Shown here piece by piece: positions 1 through 6,528 of a DNA stretch of 45,274 nucleotides. Source of the DNA: a virus; the IMG/VR virus record IMGVR_UViG_3300032092_000064, positions 1 to 45,274 of that record. One strand, given 5' to 3'. The stretch's first letter is position 1, and every line of letters starts with the position of its first letter. The notes below the pieces were generated by a model. The model was not told where the DNA came from and searched no databases. It worked only from the letters and a program-made list of their open reading frames with translations. The translations under genes and the position numbers were made by a program.

Positions 1-106
1 TTTTCCATGAGCTGTTGGTTGATATCGTTCCGAGCAACATACCAACAACAAACCCCAAACCGAAAGGGAGGATCAGAATTGGCCACGGGAAATATTTGTC
101 ACTCAC
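1..106 (-). CDS. small membrane protein, truncated by window edge
   Basis: A GTG-started frame reads leftward off the window edge; 35 codons are visible. Its GTG overlaps the TGA of the preceding gene (GTGA), and AAGGAGG lies 7 nt upstream, inside the last codons of that gene. The visible protein is one hydrophobic helix (roughly residues 8-28, rich in Leu, Ile, Val and Gly) followed by a polar stretch. It is therefore likely a single-pass inner-membrane peptide; function unknown. If the contig is circular, the frame continues at the right end. A single extra A at the junction would end it about 11 codons later. Confidence 0.55.
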   Translation of the reverse strand, partial: MSDKYFPWPILILPFGLGFVVGMLLGTISTNSSWK

Positions 107-387
107 GGCTTGGCCTCCTTGGCTTTGATCCATGCTGCAAGGTGCTTGTCCTTGGTGAAACCATATCCGATCCATCCTTCGTACAACGCATCACCTGCCT
201 CCTCCAGCCGCTTCACTCGCTCCGAAACAACGCTCAGATAATGCCGAGTCGCGGCTAGTTTTCGCTCCAGCCTCCGGCATAGCATACCAAGGTCGGCTAT
301 GTTGTGAGCGGTGCTGTCCGAGATGGGGGTTTCGCTGATCACTCTGTTGGTGCCACTAATATAGTTGTTCACTTGCACTCCTTCCAT
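103..387 (-). CDS. hypothetical coiled-coil protein (paralogue of the truncated gene at the right end)
   Basis: 94 residues, ATG start. Residues about 30-75 are rich in Leu, Arg, Glu and Lys with heptad-like spacing, suggesting a helical or coiled-coil protein. The C-terminus ends KAKEAKP, as does the truncated gene at 45140-45274. Both share a 26-bp DNA stretch that also supplies the ribosome site of the next gene. No catalytic motif is visible. It lies at the downstream end of the leftward operon. I do not recognise a function. Confidence 0.7.
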   Translation of the reverse strand: MEGVQVNNYISGTNRVISETPISDSTAHNIADLGMLCRRLERKLAATRHYLSVVSERVKRLEEAGDALYEGWIGYGFTKDKHLAAWIKAKEAKP

Positions 388-436
388 TTTCTGGGCGTGT
401 CGCTTATCATATTCCTGACCTCACGAAAATGATCGT

Positions 437-640
437 TCATTTCGCATCTTTCACTTGTTGCATCTGCACAAAGTCCAGTCGGTTCTCCTCGTTGATTGCA
501 ATGCCCCAGCCGTTGCGGCGGCAGGACAGTTCGATTGCGCTAAACACTTCGTTCATAACTTTGTCGGGCAGATAGATAGACAGCAGTCCTTTGAATGTAA
601 GTCGATACTGCTCCTTGTCTTCTTTGATTGGTTTGACCAT
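437..640 (-). CDS. hypothetical small protein
   Basis: 67 residues, ATG start, in line with the leftward operon; 72 nt separate it from the ssDNA-binding gene upstream. The sequence is mixed alpha/beta in character with a central hydrophobic segment (LLSIYLPDKV, about residues 19-28) and a basic stretch around CRRNGWG. It has no transmembrane helix or recognisable motif. Position next to the RecE/RecT/DUF669-like set hints at a DNA-metabolism accessory role, but that is inference only. Confidence 0.65.
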   Translation of the reverse strand: MVKPIKEDKEQYRLTFKGLLSIYLPDKVMNEVFSAIELSCRRNGWGIAINEENRLDFVQMQQVKDAK

Positions 641-712
641 AGATACGTTTTTTAATTCTTAGGTTTTAGTTTTGAGCGTTATCTCGGAATGCGCTCCCCT
701 CCGTGATGCGCT

Positions 713-1150
713 TTAGAACGGCTTCGGATCAAGATCGTCGCTATCGACTTCGGTAATCGGAACCTCGCGCATGTTCTTGATGCGGAGCGTCTTCTTCGTC
801 TCGCCGTTGACCATATACTCCTCAAAGCGAGCGGTGATGAGCAACTCCAAGCCGGTCATTGACTTCAAGAACGCCGCGTAGCTGCCCTTGACGCCAAGGA
901 AGTCGTACTCGGTTCCATCGGGAACATTGTGCTTCGTTGCTGCGACAAGCTGATTGACGCGAAACCAGACATTCTCCTGATTGATCATTCGGTCAGTGAT
1001 GGATGCGCCATCTTCAGTCTTGAATGTAACCTTACAGACCTCGCGGCCTTTGGCATCAAGGGTTTCCTCGACCTTGGCTACGGTGACGGTGTAGTCGCCT
1101 TCGGCATCGATGTATCGGCCTCCGGCATCACGGCGGTTTACTGTGAACAT
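713..1150 (-). CDS. DUF669-like ssDNA-binding protein
   Basis: 145 residues. The N-terminus (MFTVNRRDAGG, then a beta-strand pattern around YTVTVAKVEE) resembles DUF669 proteins, which many phages encode beside RecT-type annealases and which behave as single-strand DNA-binding factors. The acidic tail ending DSDDLDPKPF resembles the acidic, Phe-terminated tip that bacterial SSBs use to recruit partners. It lies 14 nt downstream of the RecE-like exonuclease, completing a recT-recE-ssb cassette. The family assignment is by pattern recognition; the tail is directly visible. A second OB-fold SSB is encoded at 42132-42488. Confidence 0.75.
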   Translation of the reverse strand: MFTVNRRDAGGRYIDAEGDYTVTVAKVEETLDAKGREVCKVTFKTEDGASITDRMINQENVWFRVNQLVAATKHNVPDGTEYDFLGVKGSYAAFLKSMTGLELLITARFEEYMVNGETKKTLRIKNMREVPITEVDSDDLDPKPF

Positions 1151-1164
1151 AATTTATTCGGTGG

Positions 1165-1962
1165 TTAGTTTTCGGATTTATTCAGAACCCACTTAGGGCA
1201 TGAAAGGGTTTGTGTCGCTGTTGGATAGGCTGGCCAACTGTCCAGTGCGCGGCATTCGTGCAGCGTCGAGATTGCCTTCCTACGAAGGTTCTCACCAGCC
1301 TGAAGCCATTCGGCATCCAGTTTGTAAATTGCGACGGCGTATGGCGCTTTGCGTTCAACGGCCACGAAGACGAAGCTATGCGCTTCGGTCATTGCCATGT
1401 AATGAGCCGCCTGAATGTGGTAACCGAATGATCCGACCGTACGGCTGAAACCTTCAGGCGTTGCGTCGTCGGTGGTCTTTACGTCCACCAAGATCGCAGG
1501 CTCAAGAACCCACAGATCGGGACGTGCTTTAAGAGCAATGCCGGTTTCCTCGTCCTGAGCGAACACGCTCGCTTCGATCCTATGGGGCAGATGAATGATG
1601 TCCCAAAACGGATGACGACGGACACTGTTGGCCACGCCTTGCACATCGATGTCTTCAGCGTGAGTCAGATGGATGCGCGACTTGTGCGCTTCCTTCCACG
1701 CTTTGCCATCTTTCGTGCGTCCATCGATGTCCGGCGGAATAACGGCGACGACTTGCGAGTAGAGTTGTGGTTCAAGGACAGCAGTGTGAATCGCCGTACC
1801 CATCTGCATGCTCTTCGTAGGCTCCTGACGCTCCTCCAGCGCGGCTTTGTAATGCGCCGGGGACTTGAGGATCTTGGACATCATCGACTTAGAGAGAGCG
1901 TCAACGGCGTGATACTTCTCCGCCGGCATGTCGAGGTTGACGTGTTGATTGAGAATGCTCAT
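1165..1962 (-). CDS. RecE-like PD-(D/E)XK exonuclease
   Basis: 265 residues. The motifs follow the RecB/RecE nuclease order: MGTAIH (His59), RPDLW (Asp149), LVDVKTT (Asp160 and Lys162, the D-x-K pair), and YHIQAAHY (Gln184 and Tyr188, the QxxxY motif). Such enzymes resect duplex ends 5' to 3' and leave 3' overhangs for a RecT-type annealase. Its ATG overlaps the recT-like stop codon (ATGA), so the two are translationally coupled. The length matches an isolated RecE C-terminal nuclease domain. I am confident of the fold and active site; the polarity of resection is inferred from the family. Confidence 0.88.
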   Translation of the reverse strand: MSILNQHVNLDMPAEKYHAVDALSKSMMSKILKSPAHYKAALEERQEPTKSMQMGTAIHTAVLEPQLYSQVVAVIPPDIDGRTKDGKAWKEAHKSRIHLTHAEDIDVQGVANSVRRHPFWDIIHLPHRIEASVFAQDEETGIALKARPDLWVLEPAILVDVKTTDDATPEGFSRTVGSFGYHIQAAHYMAMTEAHSFVFVAVERKAPYAVAIYKLDAEWLQAGENLRRKAISTLHECRALDSWPAYPTATQTLSCPKWVLNKSEN

Positions 1963-2780
1963 TCAGTGGGAGGGTTAGCGAACGTCTTAGCCTTAGAGAT
2001 GAAGCTGTCAGGATCGGCGACGATCATGTTGGCCACCTTCGTGGATACATCGCGGAAGTTTTGCTCAGCCTTGATCAAGTTCTTGCTGACGAGGAACGCA
2101 TTGGCGATATCAGAATGTGGCTCAAGAATCTGCTCTAACTTCTCAACGAGCGAGAAGGCCGGTTCCGGTGTCACATTGACCGTCTGGCGCGTCGTAGCGG
2201 TGATGGTGGGTGTTGGTGAGGTAGCAAAATCAGCAGCCTCCTCCGGGGTATAGACGCCAGCAACAACTTCAGGTGCGAGCATTCGAATAGCCTTGGAGAT
2301 GCAGCGAGCGCGGAGCATAGCTGCCGGATCTTTCTGCCATCCAGAACCAGCCTTCGCGGGAAGCAGTCCTGCGATTTTGGCGTCTTCGGTCGTAAATCCG
2401 ATTTCGCATTCGTTGCCGTCGAATTTCCAGACTCCGATAGCAGCAGTCGAATCGAACTGCTTCCAGATTACCTTGCCGCCCCGAGTCCGATATCCGGCGA
2501 GCATCGCGTCTGAGCGCATCGTCAACGAGCCGTTGACCAGATGAAACTCTCGCTTGAAGTCGAACGGAGTTTTACGAGTGGCTAGGCATTCAAGGGCGAT
2601 CATGTTGCCCTGCTCGTCCTTCTGACAGTTGAAGACTCCGCTTCGCGCAATCCACGATCCGAGTTCCTTGACCGCTTCAAGCGATGTTCCGATGCGGGAG
2701 TAGAACTCGCCGCTGTCATGTTGTGTGGCCACTGCCTGAGTTGGCGTTGGCGCTACTACCGTTAGTGTTTGGTTGCTCAT
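1959..2780 (-). CDS. RecT-family single-strand annealing protein
   Basis: 273 residues from the ATG at 2780, which has a purine-rich AAAAGAGAA upstream; a longer frame from 2813 lacks that. Family-typical segments are GSGWQKDP (about residues 145-152) followed by MLRARCISKAIRMLAP and GVYTPEEA (about 155-180), the signature block of phage RecT-like annealases. They coat ssDNA and pair complementary strands during replication-linked recombination. The N-terminal 20 residues are low-complexity and rich in Thr, Pro and Val. It is coupled by ATGA overlap to the RecE-like gene. Residues about 186-206 form a Thr/Pro linker before a C-terminal helical domain. Confidence 0.85.
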   Translation of the reverse strand: MSNQTLTVVAPTPTQAVATQHDSGEFYSRIGTSLEAVKELGSWIARSGVFNCQKDEQGNMIALECLATRKTPFDFKREFHLVNGSLTMRSDAMLAGYRTRGGKVIWKQFDSTAAIGVWKFDGNECEIGFTTEDAKIAGLLPAKAGSGWQKDPAAMLRARCISKAIRMLAPEVVAGVYTPEEAADFATSPTPTITATTRQTVNVTPEPAFSLVEKLEQILEPHSDIANAFLVSKNLIKAEQNFRDVSTKVANMIVADPDSFISKAKTFANPPTE

Positions 2781-2836
2781 GTTGTATTCTCTTTTTTTGT
2801 TTCTTGGACACATCCACCAGATTGAGGCGGATAAAA

Positions 2837-3343
2837 TTATTTGGGTAAATCGGGATACTTGTGGTGCAAATTATCATGGCAGCGATTGCACAAAAATATG
2901 ACATTGAACCATTGTGATTTTTCGTAACTGTCGTGATGCGCCTCGGGTTTGCATTCAATTCCACACCGCGAGCAATGGTTGGGCCTTTCCATTTTGCCGG
3001 TTCTGATTGCGTTGCAAACCGCCAGCCTCGCACGTTGGCGATCTGGATTTTTCTCGATGGAACGCTTCTTTGCTATCGCGTTTCCTGCTAGGTGCTTAGC
3101 GTACTTTATAGGATCAGCCTTGATTTCGATGTAGGTATTTCGGCTGTAGATTCTGCCATAAGCAGCCATTCGAGGTAAAATTTTGATTCTATTCTCTGCG
3201 TGATATGCTGCTTGGCAGACCTTGCATCTCCACTGTCTTTGGTCTGATGATTTTCTATCTAATGCAAACAAATCAACCGCCTTCTCTTCAAGGCACTTGT
3301 TGCACCGCTTAGTCGCTTGAACCTGTTCAACCTCGATGTTCAT
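2837..3343 (-). CDS. HNH-type zinc protein (putative endonuclease)
   Basis: 168 residues. There are two zinc-knuckle-like regions. The N-terminus has CNKCLEEK and CKVC (about residues 15-42). The C-terminus has CSRCGIEC, then HH, an Asn in WFNVIFLC, and CNRCHDNLHH. The His-Asn-His arrangement between two Cys pairs is the HNH nuclease signature. The start is well supported: AGGAGG lies 8 nt before the ATG, and that ATG overlaps the stop of the HTH gene. HNH proteins in phages are homing nucleases or packaging nickases; this one lies far from the terminase, so a free-standing or regulatory role is equally possible. Confidence 0.75.
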   Translation of the reverse strand: MNIEVEQVQATKRCNKCLEEKAVDLFALDRKSSDQRQWRCKVCQAAYHAENRIKILPRMAAYGRIYSRNTYIEIKADPIKYAKHLAGNAIAKKRSIEKNPDRQRARLAVCNAIRTGKMERPNHCSRCGIECKPEAHHDSYEKSQWFNVIFLCNRCHDNLHHKYPDLPK

Positions 3344-3555
3344 TTAACTTCCTCCTGAGCCTTCGGTTTCCGTGCGAACGGATTTACTTCATCTCGCATC
3401 ACCTTTGAATCGAGCAGCGCGGCCAAATCTGATTCCGTGAACAGGATGCGACGACCAACTCGACGGTGTTGTGCGCCCTCCCGGCAGAGTCGGCGCAATG
3501 TCTCGCTGCATACGTTCAGCATCTCAGCGGCAGTCTTGGTCGTGTAGCACTTCAT
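3340..3555 (-). CDS. helix-turn-helix regulator (excisionase/MerR-like)
   Basis: 71 residues from the ATG at 3555; an upstream in-frame ATG at 3573 adds six residues and cannot be excluded. The sequence TTKTAAEMLNVCSETLRRLCREG is a winged-helix HTH of the type found in excisionase-family proteins, followed by the wing (RRVGRRILF) and a second helix. No integrase is visible, so an excisionase role is unlikely and a transcription factor is favoured. It is the first gene after a candidate promoter and a long inverted repeat, which suggests autoregulation of the recombination operon. It overlaps the HNH gene by ATGA. Confidence 0.75.
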   Translation of the reverse strand: MKCYTTKTAAEMLNVCSETLRRLCREGAQHRRVGRRILFTESDLAALLDSKVMRDEVNPFARKPKAQEEVK

Positions 3556-3568
3556 GGTTCGTTGGTTA

Positions 3569-3644
3569 TGCAATCAGGTGATCATTACAGGTAAAAATCC
3601 GAAACCTTGTTGCGCCACCTCGACGCACTCTACGCCTGATTGCA
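3569..3644. promoter_or_regulatory. long inverted repeat upstream of the HTH gene
   Basis: TGCAATCAGG (3569-3578) is repeated in inverse as CCTGATTGCA (3635-3644), a 10-bp perfect match with 56 nt between the arms. A smaller TGCG/CGCA pair lies inside. It sits in the presumed leader of the HTH gene. It could be a two-site operator for that HTH protein or a leader RNA hairpin. The arms are read directly from sequence; the role is inferred. Confidence 0.5.
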
Positions 3645-3659
3645 GAAAATCGTGGTGAC

Positions 3660-3688
3660 AAGTTATGGGTTGCATCAGGTCGAGTCAA
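3660..3688 (-). promoter_or_regulatory. candidate sigma70-like promoter for the HTH-recT operon
   Basis: On the minus strand TTGACT (3688-3683) is followed after 17 nt by TAACTT (3665-3660). The -35 matches consensus at five of six positions and the -10 is weak. Transcription would begin just before the long inverted repeat. The same TTGACT with a 17-nt spacer is found upstream of the first leftward gene (9811-9783). Confidence 0.35.
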
Positions 3689-3705
3689 ATCTTTTTTCAT
3701 GTTTC

Positions 3706-4260
3706 TCACGCCCAAGCTCTTGCAACCATCGATTCAATGGAGCTGATTGGCCGCGATTGCCTACGGTTTCGTTGGGGTTTTGCGTCGGATTCCGCCTCTT
3801 CCGCCGCCTCCTCCATCGTCTCCGCGTCGGAATACAAGTCGGCCATCTGCTTGTTCAGCCTCTTGATTTCTTTCAAAGCCTTTCGCAGTTCGCCATCCAT
3901 TGCGATGACCCGGCGTTCCAACGCCCGATGCTCAACCAAGATCATGGCGTCCTTGGAGTTCTCATCGGAGGGCAACCAGTCGCAGCCCTTCCACATCCGG
4001 TGGACTTGATCGAAGACCAGCACCTTCGACTTGGGATGCCTCATCGAGTTGAACGCCCGTATCGACCGCCCGATGTCGCACCCCAGATTCTCACCAATGT
4101 AGGCCAGAACTTGCGAGCGGTTCGGGTCCGCATCGTGATGCAGGGGCGGCATTAACCGGAACAGGCTCCGGTGCGTTGATCCGTTTTCTAGATAGCTCAT
4201 ACGAACTTTAAATTCACTCTTCGTTTCGATATTGTCAACATCTCCCAAACTAACTTTCAT
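3706..4260 (-). CDS. hypothetical protein with C-terminal coiled coil
   Basis: 184 residues. The first half is globular with no recognised motif (a WKGCDWLP segment near residue 90). Residues about 110-155 form a strong heptad pattern (LERRVIAMDGELRKALKEIKRLNKQM), then an Asp/Glu-rich stretch, then a basic tail (RNRRQSR). The order of dimerising coil, acidic patch and basic tail suggests an oligomeric nucleic-acid-associated protein, but no function can be assigned. It is preceded by the stacked inverted repeats at 4306-4346 and followed by the candidate promoter of the HTH gene. Confidence 0.65.
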   Translation of the reverse strand: MKVSLGDVDNIETKSEFKVRMSYLENGSTHRSLFRLMPPLHHDADPNRSQVLAYIGENLGCDIGRSIRAFNSMRHPKSKVLVFDQVHRMWKGCDWLPSDENSKDAMILVEHRALERRVIAMDGELRKALKEIKRLNKQMADLYSDAETMEEAAEEAESDAKPQRNRRQSRPISSIESMVARAWA

Positions 4261-4274
4261 CTAACCCACTTTTG

Positions 4275-4346
4275 GCTAACAGAAAGTTAGCATGGTTACC
4301 GCTATCTCCCCTATTGGGAGTTACTTAACTCCCCATAAATAGGGAG
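4275..4346. promoter_or_regulatory. four neighbouring inverted repeats, three mutually overlapping
   Basis: GCTAAC/GTTAGC (4275-4291) is a separate hairpin. Then CTCCC/GGGAG (4306-4320), GGGAGTT/AACTCCC (4316-4333) and CTCCC/GGGAG (4329-4346) share arms, so each GGGAG can pair with the CTCCC on either side. This is the only sizeable gap before the gene at 3706-4260. It could be an operator array or an RNA switch between alternative hairpins. No U-run follows, so a simple terminator is unlikely. Confidence 0.45.
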
Positions 4347-4570
4347 TACAATTCCGCTTTCGCAGACTTGCTTGAACCGCTCCCTGCCGGGGCGGACGCA
4401 GTCTGCGGCGGAATTGAAACCCCTCCAAGACCGCTCAATCGCTCGTTCGACATAGCGTTCAATCGATCAGAAACGCCCCGTAGAGCGATTTTGATTGGCG
4501 AATGACGTGTTGATACCGTTGCGCTGTTGGCGACGCGCAGGGGCGAGGGGGAGGATGGATGGATTTTCAT
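4325..4570 (-). CDS. doubtful small ORF, Ser/Ala-rich
   Basis: 81 residues, ATG start, no ribosome site, and its stop codon falls inside the stacked inverted repeats. The protein is rich in Ser, Ala and Pro, with a hydrophobic C-terminal end (LYSLFMGS) and no recognised domain. It fills a gap of about 370 nt in a genome with few gaps and lies in the operon direction, which are the only arguments for it. The alternative is that 4261-4629 is a regulatory spacer. Confidence 0.35.
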   Translation of the reverse strand: MKIHPSSPSPLRVANSATVSTRHSPIKIALRGVSDRLNAMSNERLSGLGGVSIPPQTASAPAGSGSSKSAKAELYSLFMGS

Positions 4571-4629
4571 GCTCTTGGACAGGGGGTTGAATGGCCTATA
4601 AATTAGATGCGCGGGGCGGATTGGAGAAG

Positions 4630-4884
4630 TTAGATGGAAATTCTGCGAACGAACACCGGAGTCCGTTCGCCGACGTATGCACCGAGTTGGTTGAACTCAT
4701 GGTATTCGACAGCTTCCTCGTAGGTCATCCCTTGGGATTCGAGCGATGCGATGACGCGGTCGTAGTCGTATGCGACGACCGATTCGCCGCCGAACGACTC
4801 GCAGATTCCGATGATGCAGTCATCGAAGCCGTCCATCAGCAGGAGGTCAGGGTCGATTTCAGCCAGTTCGTCGCGAATGCTCAC
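4630..4884 (-). CDS. conserved phage hypothetical protein
   Basis: 84 residues, GTG start with GAAAGG 7 nt upstream and a GTGA overlap with the preceding gene. Segments LLLMDGFDDCIIGICESFGGE, VVAYDYDRVI and MTYEEAVEYHEFN are typical of a small conserved protein of unknown function found in many phages. It is acidic and likely globular and cytoplasmic. It is the last of five overlapping genes that begin with the lytic transglycosylase. Confidence 0.85.
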   Translation of the reverse strand: MSIRDELAEIDPDLLLMDGFDDCIIGICESFGGESVVAYDYDRVIASLESQGMTYEEAVEYHEFNQLGAYVGERTPVFVRRISI

Positions 4885-5126
4885 GGCTTCGGCCTTTCAA
4901 GCGTAGGGTAAATGTCGTAGTCTTCCGGCAATTCGACCGGGACGACCCGAATTCTCCCTTGCGTGTACTCGCCAGGGTTCAATTCACGCGCCGCTCGTTC
5001 GGCATCCTTGCGCGAGGAGAATTCGACCGTGCGGTAACTGACGATCCGCTCTTTGATGTCAGACCAGCCAATCGCCCCGCTGAGTTGGACCTTGTAGATC
5101 GGTTTCGCGAACAGGTTGCGGCTCAT
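4881..5126 (-). CDS. hypothetical small protein
   Basis: 81 residues, ATG start in an ATGA overlap with its upstream neighbour, and GTGA overlap downstream. The composition suggests a small alpha/beta fold (YRTVEFSSRKDAERAARELN, then beta strands around GRIRVVPVELP). The strand-helix-strand run recalls a ferredoxin-like or DprA-wing-sized domain, but no family is recognised. Tight coupling on both sides argues that it is expressed. Confidence 0.75.
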   Translation of the reverse strand: MSRNLFAKPIYKVQLSGAIGWSDIKERIVSYRTVEFSSRKDAERAARELNPGEYTQGRIRVVPVELPEDYDIYPTLERPKP

Positions 5127-5401
5127 GGATACAGTCCTCCGGTGCGGATGAGGCGGATGATCGTTTGAGATTCTTTGATCATCTTCTCGCGTCTAGACAA
5201 TCCTTCCAGCGATTTGTCCTGATACATCTGCGCGTAAAAAAGCGAGTCATCCAGCAGTTCGGCGGCGCGAAGACAAGTTTCCAGCATGAAAGCGGTTGAC
5301 ATCAAAATTCCTCCATCTGGATCATCAATATGGAATTTGTCAGATCTTGCGATTTCGCGGAGATGCGCAACCGGATCGATTTGGTCTTTTGGTAAAATCA
5401 C
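5123..5401 (-). CDS. hypothetical small protein
   Basis: 92 residues. The start is GTG at 5401, with GGAGGA 6 nt upstream and a GTGA overlap with the previous gene, so it is well supported. The protein is largely helical (STAFMLETCLRAAELLDDSLFYAQMY, about residues 35-60), with a hydrophilic N-terminus. No motif is recognised. It lies between two other small coupled genes in the transglycosylase operon. Confidence 0.75.
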   Translation of the reverse strand: MILPKDQIDPVAHLREIARSDKFHIDDPDGGILMSTAFMLETCLRAAELLDDSLFYAQMYQDKSLEGLSRREKMIKESQTIIRLIRTGGLYP

Positions 5402-5631
5402 TTGAGTTCCTCCACTTCACCGATCTGGAGGAGCCTGTCCCCATCCTCGCGCTCGATAATCAGTTCAAGGATTTGCGTGCCGTCCTTCGCGATGAGGGAG
5501 CAGATATGCTTGTTGTCGTCGTAGATTGAGAGCGGGGTTGCGCCGTTTTCGGCTTCCTCGCCGGTTAGGATTGCGTTGAACAGGTCCACGATGGTCTGGG
5601 CGTTCTGTTTGGATTGGATGGTTAGTTTCAT
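5398..5631 (-). CDS. hypothetical small protein
   Basis: 77 residues, ATG coupled by ATGA to the transglycosylase gene. The pattern is helix (KQNAQTIVDLFNAILTG), then several short beta strands with acidic turns (ICSLIAKDGTQILELIIERED), consistent with a small globular alpha/beta protein. Its direct coupling to a peptidoglycan-degrading enzyme might indicate a partner or inhibitor of that enzyme, but this is only positional inference. Confidence 0.75.
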   Translation of the reverse strand: MKLTIQSKQNAQTIVDLFNAILTGEEAENGATPLSIYDDNKHICSLIAKDGTQILELIIEREDGDRLLQIGEVEELK

Positions 5632-5984
5632 TTCTTTGCTGTTGTTTGACTGGTTTCGAGAGAGGAAAGTTTTCGCATGACGCGACGGCCATAGGCGCGG
5701 GAGGATGAACGCTTGATGGCTCGTGGCCCACCCTGCCAGATGCGTGCGAGCGATTCATCGGAGAGGTGTTTGCCGTAGTGGCTTAAATATGCGTGTGCAA
5801 TGAAGAGCGCGACGGCGCGGTTGGTGACTTGGGCGTGCGCGTAGGATGTCCCCATGATGCGGTTCACGTCGCGTACAAGAATCGGCTTGATCTGGAGCGC
5901 GCCAAGCTCGCCGTGACGGCCACGGGCAAGATCATTTCCGTGGGATTCGATCTGAATCAGGGCCGAAAGAAGCAATGGATGCAT
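5628..5984 (-). CDS. lytic transglycosylase (SLT-like, endolysin candidate)
   Basis: 118 residues. LLSALIQIESHGND (catalytic Glu13) followed by GALQIKP (about residues 28-34) is the SLT/goose-lysozyme-like signature: a catalytic glutamate, then the G-x-x-Q-I-x-P motif. Such enzymes cleave the MurNAc-GlcNAc bond of peptidoglycan with 1,6-anhydro formation. There is no signal peptide, so it would need a holin or carriage in the virion. The size fits a minimal phage SLT domain. It lies in the early leftward operon, far from the holin-like genes at 15266-15657, which is unusual for an endolysin. No other muralytic gene is recognised in the window. Confidence 0.82.
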   Translation of the reverse strand: MHPLLLSALIQIESHGNDLARGRHGELGALQIKPILVRDVNRIMGTSYAHAQVTNRAVALFIAHAYLSHYGKHLSDESLARIWQGGPRAIKRSSSRAYGRRVMRKLSSLETSQTTAKK

Positions 5985-6005
5985 GATTTGATGCGTGGGA
6001 AGGTC

Positions 6006-6200
6006 TTATGCGACGAAAAAGTCGTCGGGTTCGCCATTCACCGTCACGTTGTCCGTCCATGTTAAGCCCCAACATCCTCCAGTCGAGCGGCAAACGACGA
6101 ACCACTGGTCATGGCGATCGGTCGTGATTTCGTACGCGCCGGATTTCCAATGGACTTTTCGACCGGACAGGACCGCCGCTTTGATTTCGGAAAGGTTCAT
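6006..6200 (-). CDS. conserved phage hypothetical protein
   Basis: 64 residues from the ATG at 6200, whose first bases overlap the upstream stop (ATGA); a longer frame to 6290 is not needed. The sequence is a compact beta-rich fold: MNLSEIKAAVLSGRKVHW, YEITTDRHDQWFVVC, GCWGLTWTD and EPDDFFVA. I recognise it as a widely distributed small phage protein without known function. Two Cys flank the central turn. Confidence 0.85.
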   Translation of the reverse strand: MNLSEIKAAVLSGRKVHWKSGAYEITTDRHDQWFVVCRSTGGCWGLTWTDNVTVNGEPDDFFVA

Positions 6201-6400
6201 TGTTCGTAAGTTTCTTCGGACGTTTGCCAGTAACCTATTTCGAATTGCTGCTGGTTCGCGTTGACCAGTCGCGTCGATCCGCACCGGCAAGTCTGCTCGA
6301 CCGTCGTCCAGCCATGTGCGCGGGGGTTTGGTCGATGCGAATCAACCGGACCGCTGAAACATCGACTAACGAAATGCTTCGGCTTGTGAGCGTGCTTCAT
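6197..6400 (-). CDS. small zinc-ribbon-like protein
   Basis: 67 residues from the ATG at 6400, which overlaps the stop of the short gene upstream. The segment NPRAHGWTTVEQTCRCGSTRLVN is characteristic of small phage or bacterial proteins with a Cys-x-Cys-Gly knuckle. A single CxC plus His residues makes zinc binding possible but not proven. It sits in a chain of four overlapping genes. Confidence 0.75.
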   Translation of the reverse strand: MKHAHKPKHFVSRCFSGPVDSHRPNPRAHGWTTVEQTCRCGSTRLVNANQQQFEIGYWQTSEETYEQ

Positions 6401-6528
6401 TGGTTGCCTTTCTCGCGAACCACACGTCCGCCGAATCGTTTGACCAGTCGATGCGCGTCGCGCTTGGCGTTGCGGCCTTGGAACGTATACTCGCTTCGAC
6501 CGTAAAAAGCGGTCCAGTAGACTTTCAC
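6397..6528 (-). CDS. very short basic protein (43 residues)
   Basis: A GTG-started frame of 43 codons: the GTG overlaps the upstream TGA (GTGA) and its own TGA overlaps the next ATG (ATGA), with GAAAGG 7-12 nt before the start. The peptide is basic and aromatic at its start (MKVYWTAFYGRSEYTF) and helical after (NAKRDAHRLVKRFGGRVV). The double overlap in an otherwise unbroken gene chain is the main evidence. Its composition suggests nucleic-acid binding, which is inference. Confidence 0.65.
   Translation of the reverse strand: MKVYWTAFYGRSEYTFQGRNAKRDAHRLVKRFGGRVVREKGNQ

Noticed and set aside
641-712. Sixth copy of the GNRA hairpin
   Set aside because: GAGCG/CGCTC around a 13-nt loop exists (674-696), but the loop and the rest of the architecture do not match.
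1582-2253. 223-codon plus-strand frame over recE/recT
   Set aside because: Both recE and recT have clear motifs and overlapping starts. The plus-strand frame has none.
3340-3555. Lysogeny module (excisionase-like HTH)
   Set aside because: No integrase, repressor-like gene or attachment site is visible. A regulator is the simpler reading.
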